Assembly: GCF_050947875.1 (NCBI RefSeq)
Contig: NC_134568.1
Coordinates: 203,175,729 to 203,239,728 of the forward strand
DNA length: 64,000 nt
Direction: 5' to 3'
From: Dermacentor variabilis
Lineage: Eukaryota > Arthropoda > Arachnida > Ixodida > Ixodidae
Made by a program: the position numbers and the translations under genes. Positions 21,421 to 32,496 of the stretch are shown one piece after another. The notes under the pieces were generated by a model, which worked only from the letters and a program-made list of their open reading frames with translations, did not search any database and was not told where the DNA came from. How positions within the stretch are numbered: position 1 is the stretch's first letter; each line of letters begins with the position of its first letter.

Positions 21421-24183
21421 TTATGAAAAATGCTCGTGTAGGAAATGACGAAATTTTTCTTGATCTGACTCGGAAGCAATGTGATCAGGCAGATTGTTCC
21501 ACAAGCGAATGGCCGTAGGGAGCGCGGAAAAGTTAAAGGCATGTGTCGTACCGTACATGCGCGCAAAAATAAAGTGGTTATTTAATCGGCGAGACGTGTT
21601 CGAGGCGATCTGGATAAGTAGTGTGGATTGTGTGGCATTGTAAACATATTTGTGAAACAGGGATAACAGAGCGATATTACGGCGAAGAACTAAAGGCTGT
21701 ATGGAATGATCGAGTTTCATTTGCGTTACGCTGGAGTGATGGCTATAATTACGTGTAATGAAACGGGCAGCTCGGTTTTGGACTGATTCAAGCATGTCGA
21801 TTAAGTATGTAGGATGCGGGGACCAAATGGATGATGCATACTCGAGCTGTGGACGAACAAATGTCTGATAAGCCAATTTGCGAATGTTGGAAGGTGAATT
21901 ACCCAGATTACGACGTAGGTAACCTAAAGTCCTTGAAGCTTTTGCGCAAACGGCTGCAATGTGGTCTGTCCAGGATAGGTTTTCGGTTAGGTGAACACCC
22001 AAATATTTATACGATACTGTATGTAACAATTGTTTATTATTGACGTTGTATAAAAAATGTGAGTTGTCACGCTTACGACTAAAAGAAATTACCTGACATT
22101 TTGATACATTTAAAGCCATTAACCAGGTGTTACACCAATTATGAATTAGGCTAAGGTCATTTTGAAGGGCCAGGTGGTCGTCAGTACTGTTAATTGATCT
22201 GTAAGTAATGCAGTCGTCAGCGAAAATACGTAAGTGAGAAGAAACATTAAGTGGCAAATCATTTATGTAAATTAGGAAGAGTAAAGGGCCCAAAACGCTG
22301 CCCTGAGGCACATCAGAAGTAACGTAAGTAGGAGACGAAGCGATATTGTTAACTACTGTGAAATGTTGACGATTCGAGGGAAAATTACGAAGCCATGTTA
22401 GAGTGAAGGAGTCAATTCGAAGTGCAGTTAATTTTGCAATAAGGCGACAATGAGCTACACGATCAAATGCTTTGGAAAAGTCAAGAAAAATGCAATCGGT
22501 CTGCTGGTTATTGTTCATGTTAAGGTGCAGGTCAGTCGTGAATTCGAGTAACTGTGTCTCACATGATAATCCTTTCCTGAAACCATGTTGATGGCGAAAA
22601 AAGAAATTATTGGACTCTAGGTGATTATAAGCATGAGAAGCAATTATATGCTCGAGCATCTTGCAGCAAATGCAAGGTCAATGAAATTGGACTGTAATTT
22701 TCCGGGGAGTTTTTATTCCCAGTTTTAAATGTGGGTATAATTTTGGCCATTTTCCAGTCATTGGGCAGCTGTCCCGATGACAAAGACTGCTTGAATATAT
22801 GGTACAGAATGTTACTGGATATAGAAATGGTATTTTTTAATATCTTGGAACTAATATTATCAATACCAGATGAAGTAGATAACTTCAAATAAGACATGCA
22901 ACTCCCTCCACCGAGATTTCAATACTTTCCAAGAATTGCCATTCATAATCAGCAACATCAGGTACATTGGTATGATCCTCGCGGCTGAAAATCGATGAAA
23001 AAAACGTATTAAACGCAGAGGGGCATTCATTGTCAGAGAGAGGAGTATTTGTATCGCTATGTAAGGCTATCCGGTTTGAGTCACGGTCAGGTGATATAAC
23101 TCGCCAAAACTTTTTCGGATTCGAATGTAAGAGAGAAGGTAAATCTGTGGAGAAATATTTATCTTTAGCTGCAGCTAAGGCGGAACAGTACGTTTTTAAG
23201 CAAATCCTGTACCTTTCCCAAGAAGGAGCATTATTGACGCGTTTAGCGGTATTGTACAGACGTTTCTTTTTATTCCTGAGCTTACGTAGGGCCTTAGTAA
23301 ACCAAGGATTTGTTTTGTCATTTGTTATCGAGATCAACGGGATATATTTGTTAATTAGAGCAGATATTTTATTCTTGAAACATACCCAGTTATCTTCCAC
23401 CGAGCGATTATAAAAAGAAGGAAGTCGCGTGCGGTTGAAAAATACTTCAAGTTCATCGTTTATTTTAGAGTAGTTTGCTTTGTTATAATCACGTATTATT
23501 TTCTTTGAGATCCCTGAAATGGGTAGTGGAACACTGATTATTACCTGAAGTAGATCGTGATCACTAAAGCCGTTTAGATGAATTACGGATTCAATCGTTT
23601 CAGGAGTGTTGGTGAGTATAAGGTCTAGAATGTTAGTACCACGGGTAGGTTTGTTAGCGACCTGGAATAGGTTAAGATCTAAAGTTAAGTTAAGAAAATC
23701 CACTGATGTTCGACAGGATGATGATAGATTACTCCAATTTATGAGCGGAAAGTTAAAATCACCGAATAAGTAAACATAATGCGCTGGACAGAGCTGGAGG
23801 GCCGTGTTTATGCTATTGCGTAGTTCTGTAACGAAAGAAGTGCTGTAGTCAGGTGGACGGTAACAGGCACCTACCAGTAGTTTGGTCGTATTTATGATTA
23901 CTTCAACCCACACAATTTCAAGAGATGAGTTCGAGTCGATAATAAGAGAAGATAATGATTTTTTAACACCGAGAAGAACGCCACCGCCTCTCTTGCTAGT
24001 TCGATCTTTGCGGTAAATATTATAAGAATGGTTATCAGGAAGAATTTCGTCGTCTGTAATGTCAGGATTTAGCCAAGTTTCGGCAAGAACAAGAATATTA
24101 GATTCGTTATCGTCAAGCAGGGAGCAAACTAGTTCGCGCTTGGGCATGATGCTTCGTATGTTTGCGTAAGATAGTGTCAACAA
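21421..24183 (-). pseudogene. ORF2 endonuclease/reverse transcriptase of the CR1/L2-type element (two frameshifts)
   Basis: The protein starts at the ATG at 24183 (MLTLSYANIRSIMPKRE). The APE endonuclease shows ILVLAETWLNPDI, ACYRPPDYS, FGDFNFPLINW, TRGTNILDLILTN and GFSDHDLLQ, all complete. A frameshift near 22890 leads to NDWKMAKIIPTFKTGNK and NYSPISLT. A second near 22650 restores the original frame at MLEHIIASH. The RT then runs intact: HQHGFRKGLSCETQL, CIFLDFSKAFDRVAH (motif A), VPQGSVLGPLLFLIYINDL (motif B), LRIFADDCITY (motif C) and the thumb (YKYLGVHLTENLSW). It ends at 21421. Two single-base changes, or sequencing errors, separate it from an open frame, so it is a young copy. Confidence 0.85.
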
Positions 24184-24240
24184 AGACCCAGTGATAGGTA
24201 GCTTTGACTGTGGAAGAGCCCGTGGGCAAGTGCTTATGTC

Positions 24241-25010
24241 TAGCTATCTTTGCGACATGACAACGGTATCAGTGACTTTGTCGTACGTGTAAGTCTGGTT
24301 ATTTATAAGCAGCCGATCTACTGACAGCTTAAAAGACACATTTTGAGGTTTCGCGAAGTCAAGCAGCTTCCTTCTAGCTTGTCGCGTAGCTGGCGAGAAA
24401 TCTTCAGCGATTGAATATTCTAAGCCTTTTAATTTGTGTGCAGATGACAAGATGCGTTGCTTGTCTTTAAAAAAAGTTAGTTTAGCTATTATAGGTCTGT
24501 TCTTTCCTTCTTGTTATTTCCCAAGCCTATGTACGCGTTCAAATTGCGAACTGATTGTTGCAATTTGCAGTTTTTCAGAGCACAGTTTTATGACTTTCTT
24601 TTCAGGGGTAGCCCTGTCCTCTTTAGGGTCATCTTTTATCCCGAAAAACAGCAAATTACTTCGTCTGAGCCTGTTTTCTGCGTCCTCACATCTTGAAGTT
24701 ATTCTTTGCAGCTGATCTAGACATCACGTAAAGTCTTACTCCCTCTTTCCTTCACGCCTGAGTCTGCAACGCTTTCTGAGGAAGTGGCTAACTCAAGCGC
24801 CGCAACCCTGGCTGTTAGAATGACGAGTTCATTATCAGTGGCAGCTTGTTTGTCCTTTGCGCTTTTTAATTCCGCCAAAAGCGCCTCTTGTGCGGCCTCT
24901 AGTTTCTGTATCGCCTCAAGAGCGGAGGCAAACGCATCTGCCTCAACTTTAGACATTGGACCTGGGTTCGACTCAACGTCGCCAGAAAGCAAGAGGAGCA
25001 ACTCAAACAT
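24241..25010 (-). pseudogene. ORF1 protein of the CR1/L2-type element (2A leader, coiled coil, RRM-like)
   Basis: I place the start at the ATG at 25008-25010, which opens with a short Leu-rich leader ending in the 2A-like motif. A heptad-like, E/A/L-rich coiled coil follows (for example EALLAELKSAKDKQAATD). After a one-base shift near 24718 the frame gives RRSNLLFFGIKDDPKEDRA, then FERVHRLGK, an in-frame TAA, and NRPIIAKLTFFKDKQRIL. The C-terminal domain follows (KLKGLEYSIAEDFSPATR, RKLLDFAK). This is the coiled coil, RRM and C-terminal-domain type of ORF1 (Transposase_22-like), an RNA-binding trimer in better-known elements. One frameshift and one stop interrupt it. Confidence 0.75.
24957..25010 (-). 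other. 2A-like ribosome-skipping motif at the ORF1 N terminus
   Basis: The first 18 codons of ORF1 end in GDVESNPGP (24957-24983), which fits the canonical 2A consensus D-V/I-E-x-N-P-G-P exactly. It is preceded by a run of leucines (FELLLLLS). In characterised 2A sequences the ribosome fails to join the last Gly to the Pro, releasing the upstream peptide. Here that would release a 17-residue hydrophobic leader and start the main ORF1 protein with Pro-Met-Ser-Lys. 2A-like motifs are known in some APE-type non-LTR elements of other animals. Activity in this copy is inferred from the motif only. Confidence 0.85.
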
Positions 25011-25048
25011 TGCAGAGTAGAGCGAACACAGAAGTAAATTAGAACGCT

Positions 25049-25238
25049 TTAAAACATCAATCCACTCAACTGGGCACGACACCGCGATCAAACAGCAGTT
25101 GTTACTCCTAATGCATGAAGCACACCGCACGTAACTAACCTGCAATAGCAGTAGCTGAGTACGCTGCATATTCGATGCGGTGCCGTGCCCCTTAAAACAT
25201 CAATCCACTCAACTGGGCACGACACCGCGATCAAACAG

Positions 25239-25243
<5 letters not shown>
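25049..25243 (-). repeat. 143-bp direct duplication in the CR1-like leader
   Basis: A 52-bp segment (TTAAAACATCAATCCACTCA and onward to AAACAGCAGTT) occurs at 25049-25100 and again at 25192-25243, with the intervening sequence forming one 143-bp period. It sits directly upstream of ORF1, where tandem 5' promoter monomers occur in some non-LTR elements. The outer copy ends exactly where the (TA)n tract begins. Confidence 0.85.

Positions 25244-25327
<84 letters not shown>
25244..25327. repeat. (TA)n microsatellite at the 5' side of the CR1-like element
   Basis: About 42 TA units. Open frames through it encode only Tyr-Ile repeats and are artefacts. Confidence 0.95.
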
Positions 25328-25331
<4 letters not shown>

Positions 25332-25339
25332 CGGAAGCT

Positions 25340-28130
25340 TGCCTTTAGGCATACTACTAAGCATGTCAAAAGTACACGAACAGACTTGATTCGTGTAAAA
25401 TATCTGGAAGTAAACGATAAAACGATCCATGAATCCCCCGTTCAAGGTCGGGTGGGCAGCCAGTCCGAATGCTTGCTTGCCGGGAGGTGGCGGAGACGGC
25501 TTAGGAGAAGTGCGGAGTCCGTCCATAGTAACTGTGTCACTGTCACATTCTGGATTGTAGTGTCACAAAATGGGCACGATGTATCCTAGGGACCACGGTA
25601 CTGCTGTGGCCAGAGAGCGGTCACAGATGGGGTGAACGCTAACTCGACACGCAGCCTCCGTAACGTGACCTCTCCTCGGTGGGCTAACCTACCAGGGAGA
25701 TCTGACCCACACAGATATATAAGAGCTCGTGTGGTACATTGGAGGTTTTCTTTTTCCTAGATTAGTTGTTCGCAAGTGTCTTCAGGAAAATGTGGAAGTG
25801 GGTGCATTATAATCTGTGGGTGGGTTGCCAAATATACCTCAAGGAGACCAGGCAGGGCTGCTCGAGGCAGACACTGGACGCATATCATGATATCCGTAGT
25901 GGCAGCAAGGTGGTGAATGCTATCTGAGAGTAGAGTGGGCCGAGATACTCTACGTATGTCGTGGATGGCTCGAGTCGAGTCCGTGCGAATGGTGAGCTGA
26001 GAATATCGAGCAGTTTGAACAAAAAGGAGCAACACGGCCAAGCCGTCACGTATGGCGGCAAACTCGGCAAGATAGGCCCGTGATTCGATATCGGCGACGT
26101 GCGATCACGTCTGGCCTGCCATCAATGGGCACACGAAAGCTGTGTGAATCATGGTGTCATTAACACTGGCATCAGTGTATGCTGCGAAAGTCGCATCGTC
26201 TTGATTATCATCGGCGCGACGAAGGCGGGAAACTTCAGCATTCGCCTGGCCTAGGAACTAGGCTATACAGACGACCAAGAGGCTTATTGTCATTTAATTG
26301 TACTCTCTTCCACGGAACTACAAGCAAAACTTTGATGGCTTAAGGGCGCGCGCGCATCGACGTCGGTGCACCAACTCATCGATAGTGTATAGTTGGGACT
26401 CGGCCTGTAGGGTTGGCAGTGGAGTGAGACGTGGCAGTCCAGTTATGGCCCGCATGGATTCGTGATTAATAGCATCAAGGCTAGCCCATTCCGTCTTCGT
26501 GATATGATGAAACTGGGCCCTGTAGACGAGTCGTGGTTGCAGAACAGAACACGGACAAGAAGGCGAGCCATGTCAGCGCCCGCTCTGCCAGGTTTCTTTG
26601 CAATCCGACCTATCAAGTGTATCGTTTCTGCGGCCTATTGCTTTGCATTCTTGAACCATGGTTCCGCAAATCCGGAGGCATCAATCTCAAGGCCAAGCAC
26701 ACGGAGAGACGTAGCCTTCCATTGTGGCTGCTGATACGGAATTAACTGAAGATTCCGGAGTGTCAGTAGACGGCACCCATAATTGTTCGCTACTGACGTG
26801 CACGACGTCTTGGCCTTGCAAATTTCAAGCCCTATCTGAGCGCACCAGTTGTGAGTCACGTTTAGGGCCTCTGGAAGCGCTTGTTCTTGACGGCGGCAGA
26901 TTTCAGTATGAACTGACCAAAGAGTGATGCCATCTGCATACATATGATGTATTGTGCGTTAAGTATCGTCGCTAGCTTCCAAGTTAGTGGAAGGAGGGCG
27001 ATGTTGAAAAGGACTGGTGCGAACACAGATGATTCTGGGACACCCCTATGTGCGAGGAACTCGCCTCCTGCTTCGCCAGCCAGGTGAATGGAGAACGTGC
27101 GAGCGTGATGGAAGGCTTCGACGAATGTGCAGACACGGTTGGTGTAATGAAGTCAATCGAGAATTCCAACAATTGCTTCGTAGCTCACAGGGTCATGCGC
27201 TTTGCGAATGTCGATCGCCAGAATGGTGCGAGTTCTTCGGGAGCGGCCTACGATGAGAACCATAGAAGAAAGGTAAGCAAGATCATCCAAACAGATGGGG
27301 ACGGAGCCCGATTTCGTAAGGATGGTACCAGTAGTACCTCTCGAGCCACCATGTAATACGTGTCGCGAGCACGCTCCATCAGCTTGCCTAACGTTGAGCT
27401 TAGCGCCATTGGGCGCATATGAGCAATATTGTGTGTGGGGTTTCCGGGTCTGTAAATAGGGATCCATTTCTACATGCCGCCAAAATTCAGGAAAGGCTCC
27501 TGTAGCCCAAGCTTCGTTTATGGCCCCCAACAGCACATCGAGAACCTTGCCTTCCATGTTTTTGTAAAGTTCATAAGGTATGCCATCCAGTCTTTGTGCC
27601 TTGCATGGCTTCGATAGGTCTATTGCGGCTAAAAATTCCGCCATAGTAAAGGCAGCTTGTACACCTTTGACGTCAGCGATCGTAGGTGGCGTGCCTGCGT
27701 CGTTGGAAGGCCGTTTTGAACAACGAAAGGAGGCGGTGCCGTGTCCAAAGCAGAAAGAAAGGTAAGGGCGGCAGCTTCGGTGAATACTGCTGGTGTCTGG
27801 GAAGATGTTAACAGGGCGCAGGTTGCGGGGTCTGGAAGGCGCCGACCGCGTTCCATTGCTCGGAATGTGCGCCAAATAGAGGCATTGGACGACGAAGGCC
27901 TGAGAGAAGAGCACCAGTTCATCCAGAAGCCACATTCTAAGAGGTGTTCATGGCGCCGAGCGGCAGTAAGGCGTTGGACCTCCAGCCGAATAGCATTTGA
28001 TGTGTGGTCACGTCCTGATGCAAGTATTGCTTGGCGACGCGACGCCCAGAGACGCGGAAGTTGCAAATCTGGTGCGGTTCGCAATTCATCAACCCACGCC
28101 GTACGTTTTGCTTCAACTAGTGCCGCACTA
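25340..28130 (-). pseudogene. second RNase H-bearing non-LTR element (R1/I-like), heavily decayed
   Basis: On the minus strand the pieces run in order. The linker between endonuclease and RT is at 28084-27629 (ending SIWRTFRAMERGRR). The RT fingers and palm are at about 27760-27153 (LDGIPYELYKNMEG, then TILAIDIRKAHDPVSYEAI as motif A). Motif C is at 26943 (MYADGITLWS, where the second Asp of YADD is Gly). RNase H remnants are at 26041-25757 (LTIRTDSTRAIHDIRRVS), with a degraded zinc module around 25600-25570 (CPFCDTT). The endonuclease is missing, so the copy is 5'-truncated. Many stops and shifts show that it is older than the neighbouring CR1-like element. Its domain order matches the element at 0.66-4.6 kb. 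Confidence 0.7.
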
Positions 28131-28261
28131 AGACAATGGGGCGGGTCCCGCAGGGAGTTGGATACAGTGTTTTTTTGTTACCACCCTGTATCGATCCCAA
28201 TCCACCACTCGACACAGCCGGCGAAGGCGACCTGTTCCGTCCGAAAATAAGCCAAGGTACT

Positions 28262-28674
28262 CACCAGTACTCACCTACGGGGCAGAAACCTGGAGGCTTA
28301 CTAAAAGGGTTCTACTCAAATTGAGGACGACACAACGAGCTATGGAAAGAAGAATGATAGGTGTAACGTTAAGGGATAAGAAAAGAGCAGATTGGGTGAG
28401 GGAACAAACGCGAGTTAATGAAATCTTAGTTGAAATCAAGAAAAAGAAATGGGCATGGGCAGGACATGTAATGAGGAGGGAAGATAACCGATGGTCATTA
28501 AGGGTTACGGACTGGATCCCAAGGGAAGGGAAGCGTAGCAGGGGGCGGCAGAAAGTTAGGTGGGCGGATGAGATTAAGAAGTTTGCAGGGACGGCATGGC
28601 CACAATTAGTACATGACCGGGGTTGTTGGAGAAGTATGGGAGAGGCCTTTGCCCTGCAGTGGGCGTAACCAGGC

Positions 28675-28703
<29 letters not shown>
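28262..28703 (+). mobile_element. RTE 3' end (RTE copy 3), 5'-truncated
   Basis: The copy starts inside the C-terminal coding region (codons for PVLTYGAETWRL) and keeps an open stretch at 28321-28668 that ends RSMGEAFALQWA and is followed by a GATGAT tail to 28703. Such severe 5' truncation is typical of target-primed reverse transcription. The sequence is very close to the copy at 60252-62182 (shared MIGVTLRDKK and KRSRGRQK-type variants). It lies next to the 5' end of the decayed minus-strand element. Confidence 0.9.
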
Positions 28704-28705
<2 letters not shown>

Positions 28706-29734
28706 TCGGATGGTGGTCACTGCCCCAGCAGTCGGGTTCGCGTCACCACGAGACGGTCGTCTTTCCTAGTCACCAAGATAAGTACAATAAGTGTAGCGGC
28801 GCGCGATGGTGGTCACGCCGACGTGCCATACGCACTGGAGATTGCGTAACTCTGTGGTGTGGGGTGCTTTAAAATCTTGCAGCCAGAATGTTTCTGTAGT
28901 AGATTCGCCAACCAGCTGAAACACAAGCGGTCCTCACGACCCTGTAGGGACGGGCCTATAGTACGAAACGATGATAACGTCCGTGCGTTGGAGACGAACT
29001 AATAGAAAGAACAGCGCTTCAAGAAGGGACACAAGGAAAGAACCACACACACACTGCGCTGATAATGATAATGAACCAACTAGCCCGTCAGTAAATCCTT
29101 GCGAGCGAATACGGCCACGACTTCTTGCCATAAAGTGCGCCACCGTGAAAGGTCAACAGGGGTCTGATGAGGAGTGGGTAGTACATAAGTGCAGCATTTC
29201 CTGGAGGAACATCAGGCGCGTAGCACTCCAACCGTTCAATATTGAAGGCGATGAGCGTACCAAAAATGCTTAAATGGGTGGCAGTCCGTTGGGTTCTTGA
29301 AGCAGTAGAGCCCAAAACCCAAGGGAAATTGCCCGAGTGCCGACTATAGAGCGGTGTTCGGAAGATCACTGGAAGCCGATTATGTCGGCATGGAAAGTTT
29401 GGGCCGTAAAAAAATATGCAGATCCTACACACTGTGGGAATCGATGTAAGCGAAGATAAATTTCCGTGCTGGATGCTTTAATTACGATAATTAATGGTCA
29501 TGTTGACGGCTAAAGCTTAATTTCTTCAACGTTTAGGCTAACACGAGAGTGGTGAGTTGATGTTTTACGTCACCTTGCGTGCACCACTGCTGTTTGTCTG
29601 CGTAGTACACAGAACACACAGGAAGAGCTGTTTGCTTGAGGGATTGTTGTGCGCCACATTTTATAACCTCTAAGAGGGTTGAGCGTTGTCATTGCCTCAC
29701 ATGGCACATCGCATTGTGGCAGAAGTATTAAACT
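28704..29734. other. unassigned region with a possible Penelope-like terminal segment
   Basis: No supported gene. At 28990-29062 the reverse complement reads AGCGCAGTGTGTGTGTGGTT ... GAAGCGCTGTTCTTTC. Its layout (AGCGC, GTGT-rich, CTTCTT, GCGCTGTT) resembles the arms of the hairpin insertion at 59917-60062. I suspect related terminal sequence, possibly of a Penelope-like element, but this is a guess. The open frame at 29088-29432 (minus) has no family motif. Confidence 0.35.
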
Positions 29735-29970
29735 TGAATTAGATTATGCGGCTGTACATGCCAAAACCACACTCGGATTATGAGGCAAGCCGTTGTGGCG
29801 GACTCCGGATTAATTTTGACACCATGATGTTCTTTAATGTGTCCCAAAATCTAAGTGCACGTGCGTTTTCTGTTTCAGCCACGTCTAAATGCGGCTGCCG
29901 CGATTGAGATCAAATCCAAGACCTCTAGCGATGTCATAGCCGCAAAGCTAACGCGGCGGGCACAGTAGTG
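29735..29970 (-). repeat. Ruka-like SINE, near full length, diverged
   Basis: The reverse complement has a head near 29968 (GCCCGCCGCGTTAGCTTTGC), a weak B box, and body landmarks (GTGCACTTAGATTTTGGGAC, CACATTAAAGAAC, GGAGTCCGCCACAACGGCTT, GCCTCATAATCCGAG). It is clearly older than the copy at 10558, with many substitutions spread along its length. Confidence 0.8.
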
Positions 29971-30429
29971 TTGATTTGACGGTCGACCGCTTCCGCAGTG
30001 TCTACTGGACTCTGCGGTGCGCTTTAATTAATGTGGCTCTGCTTCTGCACGCCCTGCGTAAGTTGCTTGCTTGACATATTTGCATGGCGTTTATCTTTCA
30101 GAAAAGCAGCAACGTACTGTACCATGCCTTGAACTTGATCTTATCCAGTTTCCCCGCAACCTCTGTGGTATAGCAGTGGGGTTTCCTTGCCTTCTCACGT
30201 CAACCCCCCTCTCTTGCACGGGAACTGCCTCTTCTCCTCCCTCTCCTTCTCCTCTTCTTCTCCTCTGTACACTTCTATCTGCGTCCCCTCTAGCCTCGCA
30301 AGTTAGTAGAAAGGGAAGCGTTGCAGTTTCTGCAATGCTTCTGAGGGGAGTCACGGATGATTACAGCTGTCAAGCGGCTAATGTGGCGACGGCCAGGGAG
30401 CTCCAGAGGGCATTCTGTACATTCGACGC
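29971..30429. other. unassigned region with a CT-rich tract
   Basis: Nothing coding is supported. A CT-rich stretch lies at about 30215-30290 (CTTCTCCTCCCTCTCCTTCT). The plus-strand open frame 30071-30481 runs into the retroelement at 30430 and shows no domain. Confidence 0.4.
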
Positions 30430-31590
30430 AGTTTGCTTTAAATCAGCGGTACAATCAGGAATCGATGGGAAACAAAGGTGAGTGGGACGCCTCGCATTGG
30501 GCGCTCACGGGAAGACTACAAACAAAGCTGTGAAGTGTGATATGGGCTGGACTAGTTTTGAAGTAAGGGAAGCTCGCAGTAAAATCGAGTATGAAGAACG
30601 ACTGAGGAATATGGAAGAAAGCTGGGAGAGTGTTGAGGTATCTGTACAGGAAAAACATTGATTCACAGTGGAGGAAAAAAACTAGGAAGCTTACCAGCAA
30701 GTATGCGGCCTGTAAGGTGGGCAACACAGCAACAAAGAACGTCAAGCGGAAAGTCAGAGAGGCTGAAATAATGTCATGGGTGGCGGTAATGGAAAAGAAA
30801 TCTGCTATGAGTAGCTACTTAAGAGGCAGACAGACAGACATAAGAACTTTAATTACAAGGTCCTGAGAAGATTTGCCCTAGGGCAGAGCTGCGGGCCGCT
30901 CCCACGTGGCGCCTGGTAGGCCGACCCTAACCGCCGCATCGTGGGCTCTCTGGACAGCCCAAGTTTGACGTGAAAGTTCTGAGCTCTGGATGGCACAGCT
31001 CCATTGAGCTCCGTGATGCGATTGGGCCCCTGTAACGAGGGGCATCGCCAGAGCATGTAGAAAAAACGAAATCAGGAAAGAAACAATTTATGATAACTCA
31101 AAGGGAAGCTCATTACTTTTCGAAGCGAGATCGGGATACCTTAGAACAAGCACCTATAAAGCGAGATATAAGAAGGAAGAAGAAGCATGTGCTTGCTCCG
31201 GCAAAGCTAGGGAAGCTATGGAGCATGTTTTATTAGAATGTGAAGACGTCTGCCCAGCGGTCGATTTAGGCACCACTGGGCTCCTTGAAGCCCTTGGGTT
31301 CAGCGATAGCAGTGGAAAAGTAAACATGTCCGCAATAGGGACTAGTATGGGGCGATCGGAGGATTGGTGGAAGAAAAGTAGGGAAACGACAAAAAAACGG
31401 AGACGTACAAAAGCACAGTTCGCATTAGGGGATCAGAAAATTTGGTTGTGGAAGTTCATCGTGTTTTTTTATTGTTTAACCTAGGTAGGACATTAGGCAG
31501 TATAATAGAAAGAGCTTGGTGGTGCAACCCACCACCCCGTTCCAAAGGGGACGCTCATAACATCCATGCATCCATCCATCCATCCAGCGG
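30430..31590 (+). mobile_element. esterase-type non-LTR element, 3' end only (copy A)
   Basis: From GTTTGCTTTAAATCAGCGG onward this matches, in the opposite orientation, the 3' third of the element at 57.4-64 kb. Shared features are the coding remnant IEYEERLRNMEES, the C-terminal module (EACACSGKAREAMEHVLLEC, here with the first C-x2-C reading CACSG), LGTTGLLEALGFS, and a 3' end with CCATCC repeats (31563-31585). It is 5'-truncated at about 30430 and interrupted at about 30829-31058 by another retroelement fragment. It is non-functional. Confidence 0.8.
30829..31058 (-). repeat. nested 3' fragment of another R1-like element
   Basis: Comparison with copy B (reverse complement near 57930, ACTTAAGAGGAAAAAACGAA) shows that about 230 bp are extra here. 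On the minus strand the insert encodes YMLWRCPSLQGPN ... RAQNFHVKLGLSREP ... ANLLRTL-stop, the style of an R1-like ORF2 C terminus (H/Y-x3-W-x-C-P). A short A/T stretch and TCTG repeats follow as its 3' tail. So this is a severely 5'-truncated insertion in the opposite orientation to its host element. Confidence 0.6.
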
Positions 31591-32496
31591 TGGGGTCAAA
31601 ACAAGTTTCCCCGTCGCCTTTCCTCTCTTACTCACGCCTGTCATCTATATACACGCTCTGAACCACTCCCCGACGCGGTATGCGCGACAGCAGCAGCCAC
31701 AGCAGCCCACAGCAGCCCACAGCAGCAGCAGCAGCAGCAGCAGCAGTGGGAAAGTCGAAGGAAGAGGCAAAGAAAGCTTCGCTTTAAAAGGCGGACCTAT
31801 GTCGTCGACCTCGCCGGCGCTGGCTCGACCACGGATGCCGGCCAAGACGAGTAGAGTTGCATAATACCGAGCGAGAAAGTTTTGGCTGGCCAGAGACGTC
31901 TGCCTCACGCTGGCCCGACGCTGTTGGCCGATCATGCAGGATGCTCTCGAGAGCCGGCACCGACTTCTTTCCTCCTCTTCTAGAGGAGCTGGTAGCAGAA
32001 GAAAAAACGCTTATTTCTGCTGCAGTTAATTAAACTTAAGCGAGTACGTGCGGCGCAGCGCCTGTCGGGGGAGGCGATTGCGCAACGAAAGAAAAGAGAG
32101 CAGCAGATCGCATCAACCGTCTGTGGCAGTCGGGTCTGCAGCATTCACGGGAAAGGAATCGGCAAACGGCGGACGCGTAGATGATTTTTTTTAGCTTCTG
32201 TTCGACTTCTCTTCTATCCACCACGTAGGGCGTTACGGGAAAAAGAGGTAAGGAGGCCGGGGGCCTTTTGTGGGAAAAAGCGCTCAATGGACCGCTTGAT
32301 CGGCGCAGCTTCAGATGTTTGCTTTGGCGATGTGCTTCTTGTTCGCGAGAAATCCGCTTTAAAGGTGCATGAGACATTTTCAGCCAGCTGACTTTCCCCT
32401 CCTACGGACCTCCATATATTTACATGTTAGTCGCATGTCTTATTATGCTATTCGAGACAATCTTTCGTACAGTTAACTTTGAGAGAGTGCGCGGAA
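31591..32496. other. unassigned region
   Basis: Apart from the CAG tract at 31688-31746 I recognise no gene or repeat. Open frames here have no motif and one of them derives from the CAG repeat. Confidence 0.4.
31688..31746 (+). repeat. CAG microsatellite
   Basis: Interrupted CAG repeats (AGCAGCCACAGCAGCCCACA and then about eight pure CAG units). No coding context is supported on either strand. Confidence 0.9.

Larger units (their letters stand above)
20948..25243 (-). mobile_element. CR1/L2-type non-LTR retrotransposon, nearly intact
   Basis: On the minus strand this is a leader with a 143-bp direct repeat (25243-25049), then ORF1 (25010-24241), ORF2 (24183-21421) and a 3' untranslated region ending in AATA repeats (20948-20965). 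ORF1 has a 2A-like N terminus, a coiled coil and an RRM-like core. ORF2 has endonuclease and RT without RNase H. All RT catalytic residues are kept. The damage seen is small: one stop and one frameshift in ORF1 and two frameshifts in ORF2. The style of the endonuclease and RT blocks points to the CR1/L2/jockey assemblage; the exact clade is not resolved by eye. Confidence 0.85.

Noticed and set aside
25088..25526. Open frames containing long Tyr-Ile repeats
   Set aside because: They are translations of the (TA)n microsatellite.
27741..28250. 169-codon plus-strand frame
   Set aside because: It is the antisense shadow of the minus-strand R1/I-like linker and RT remnant.
29088..29432. 114-codon minus-strand frame as a gene
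   Set aside because: No motif or conserved composition; flanked by repeat debris.
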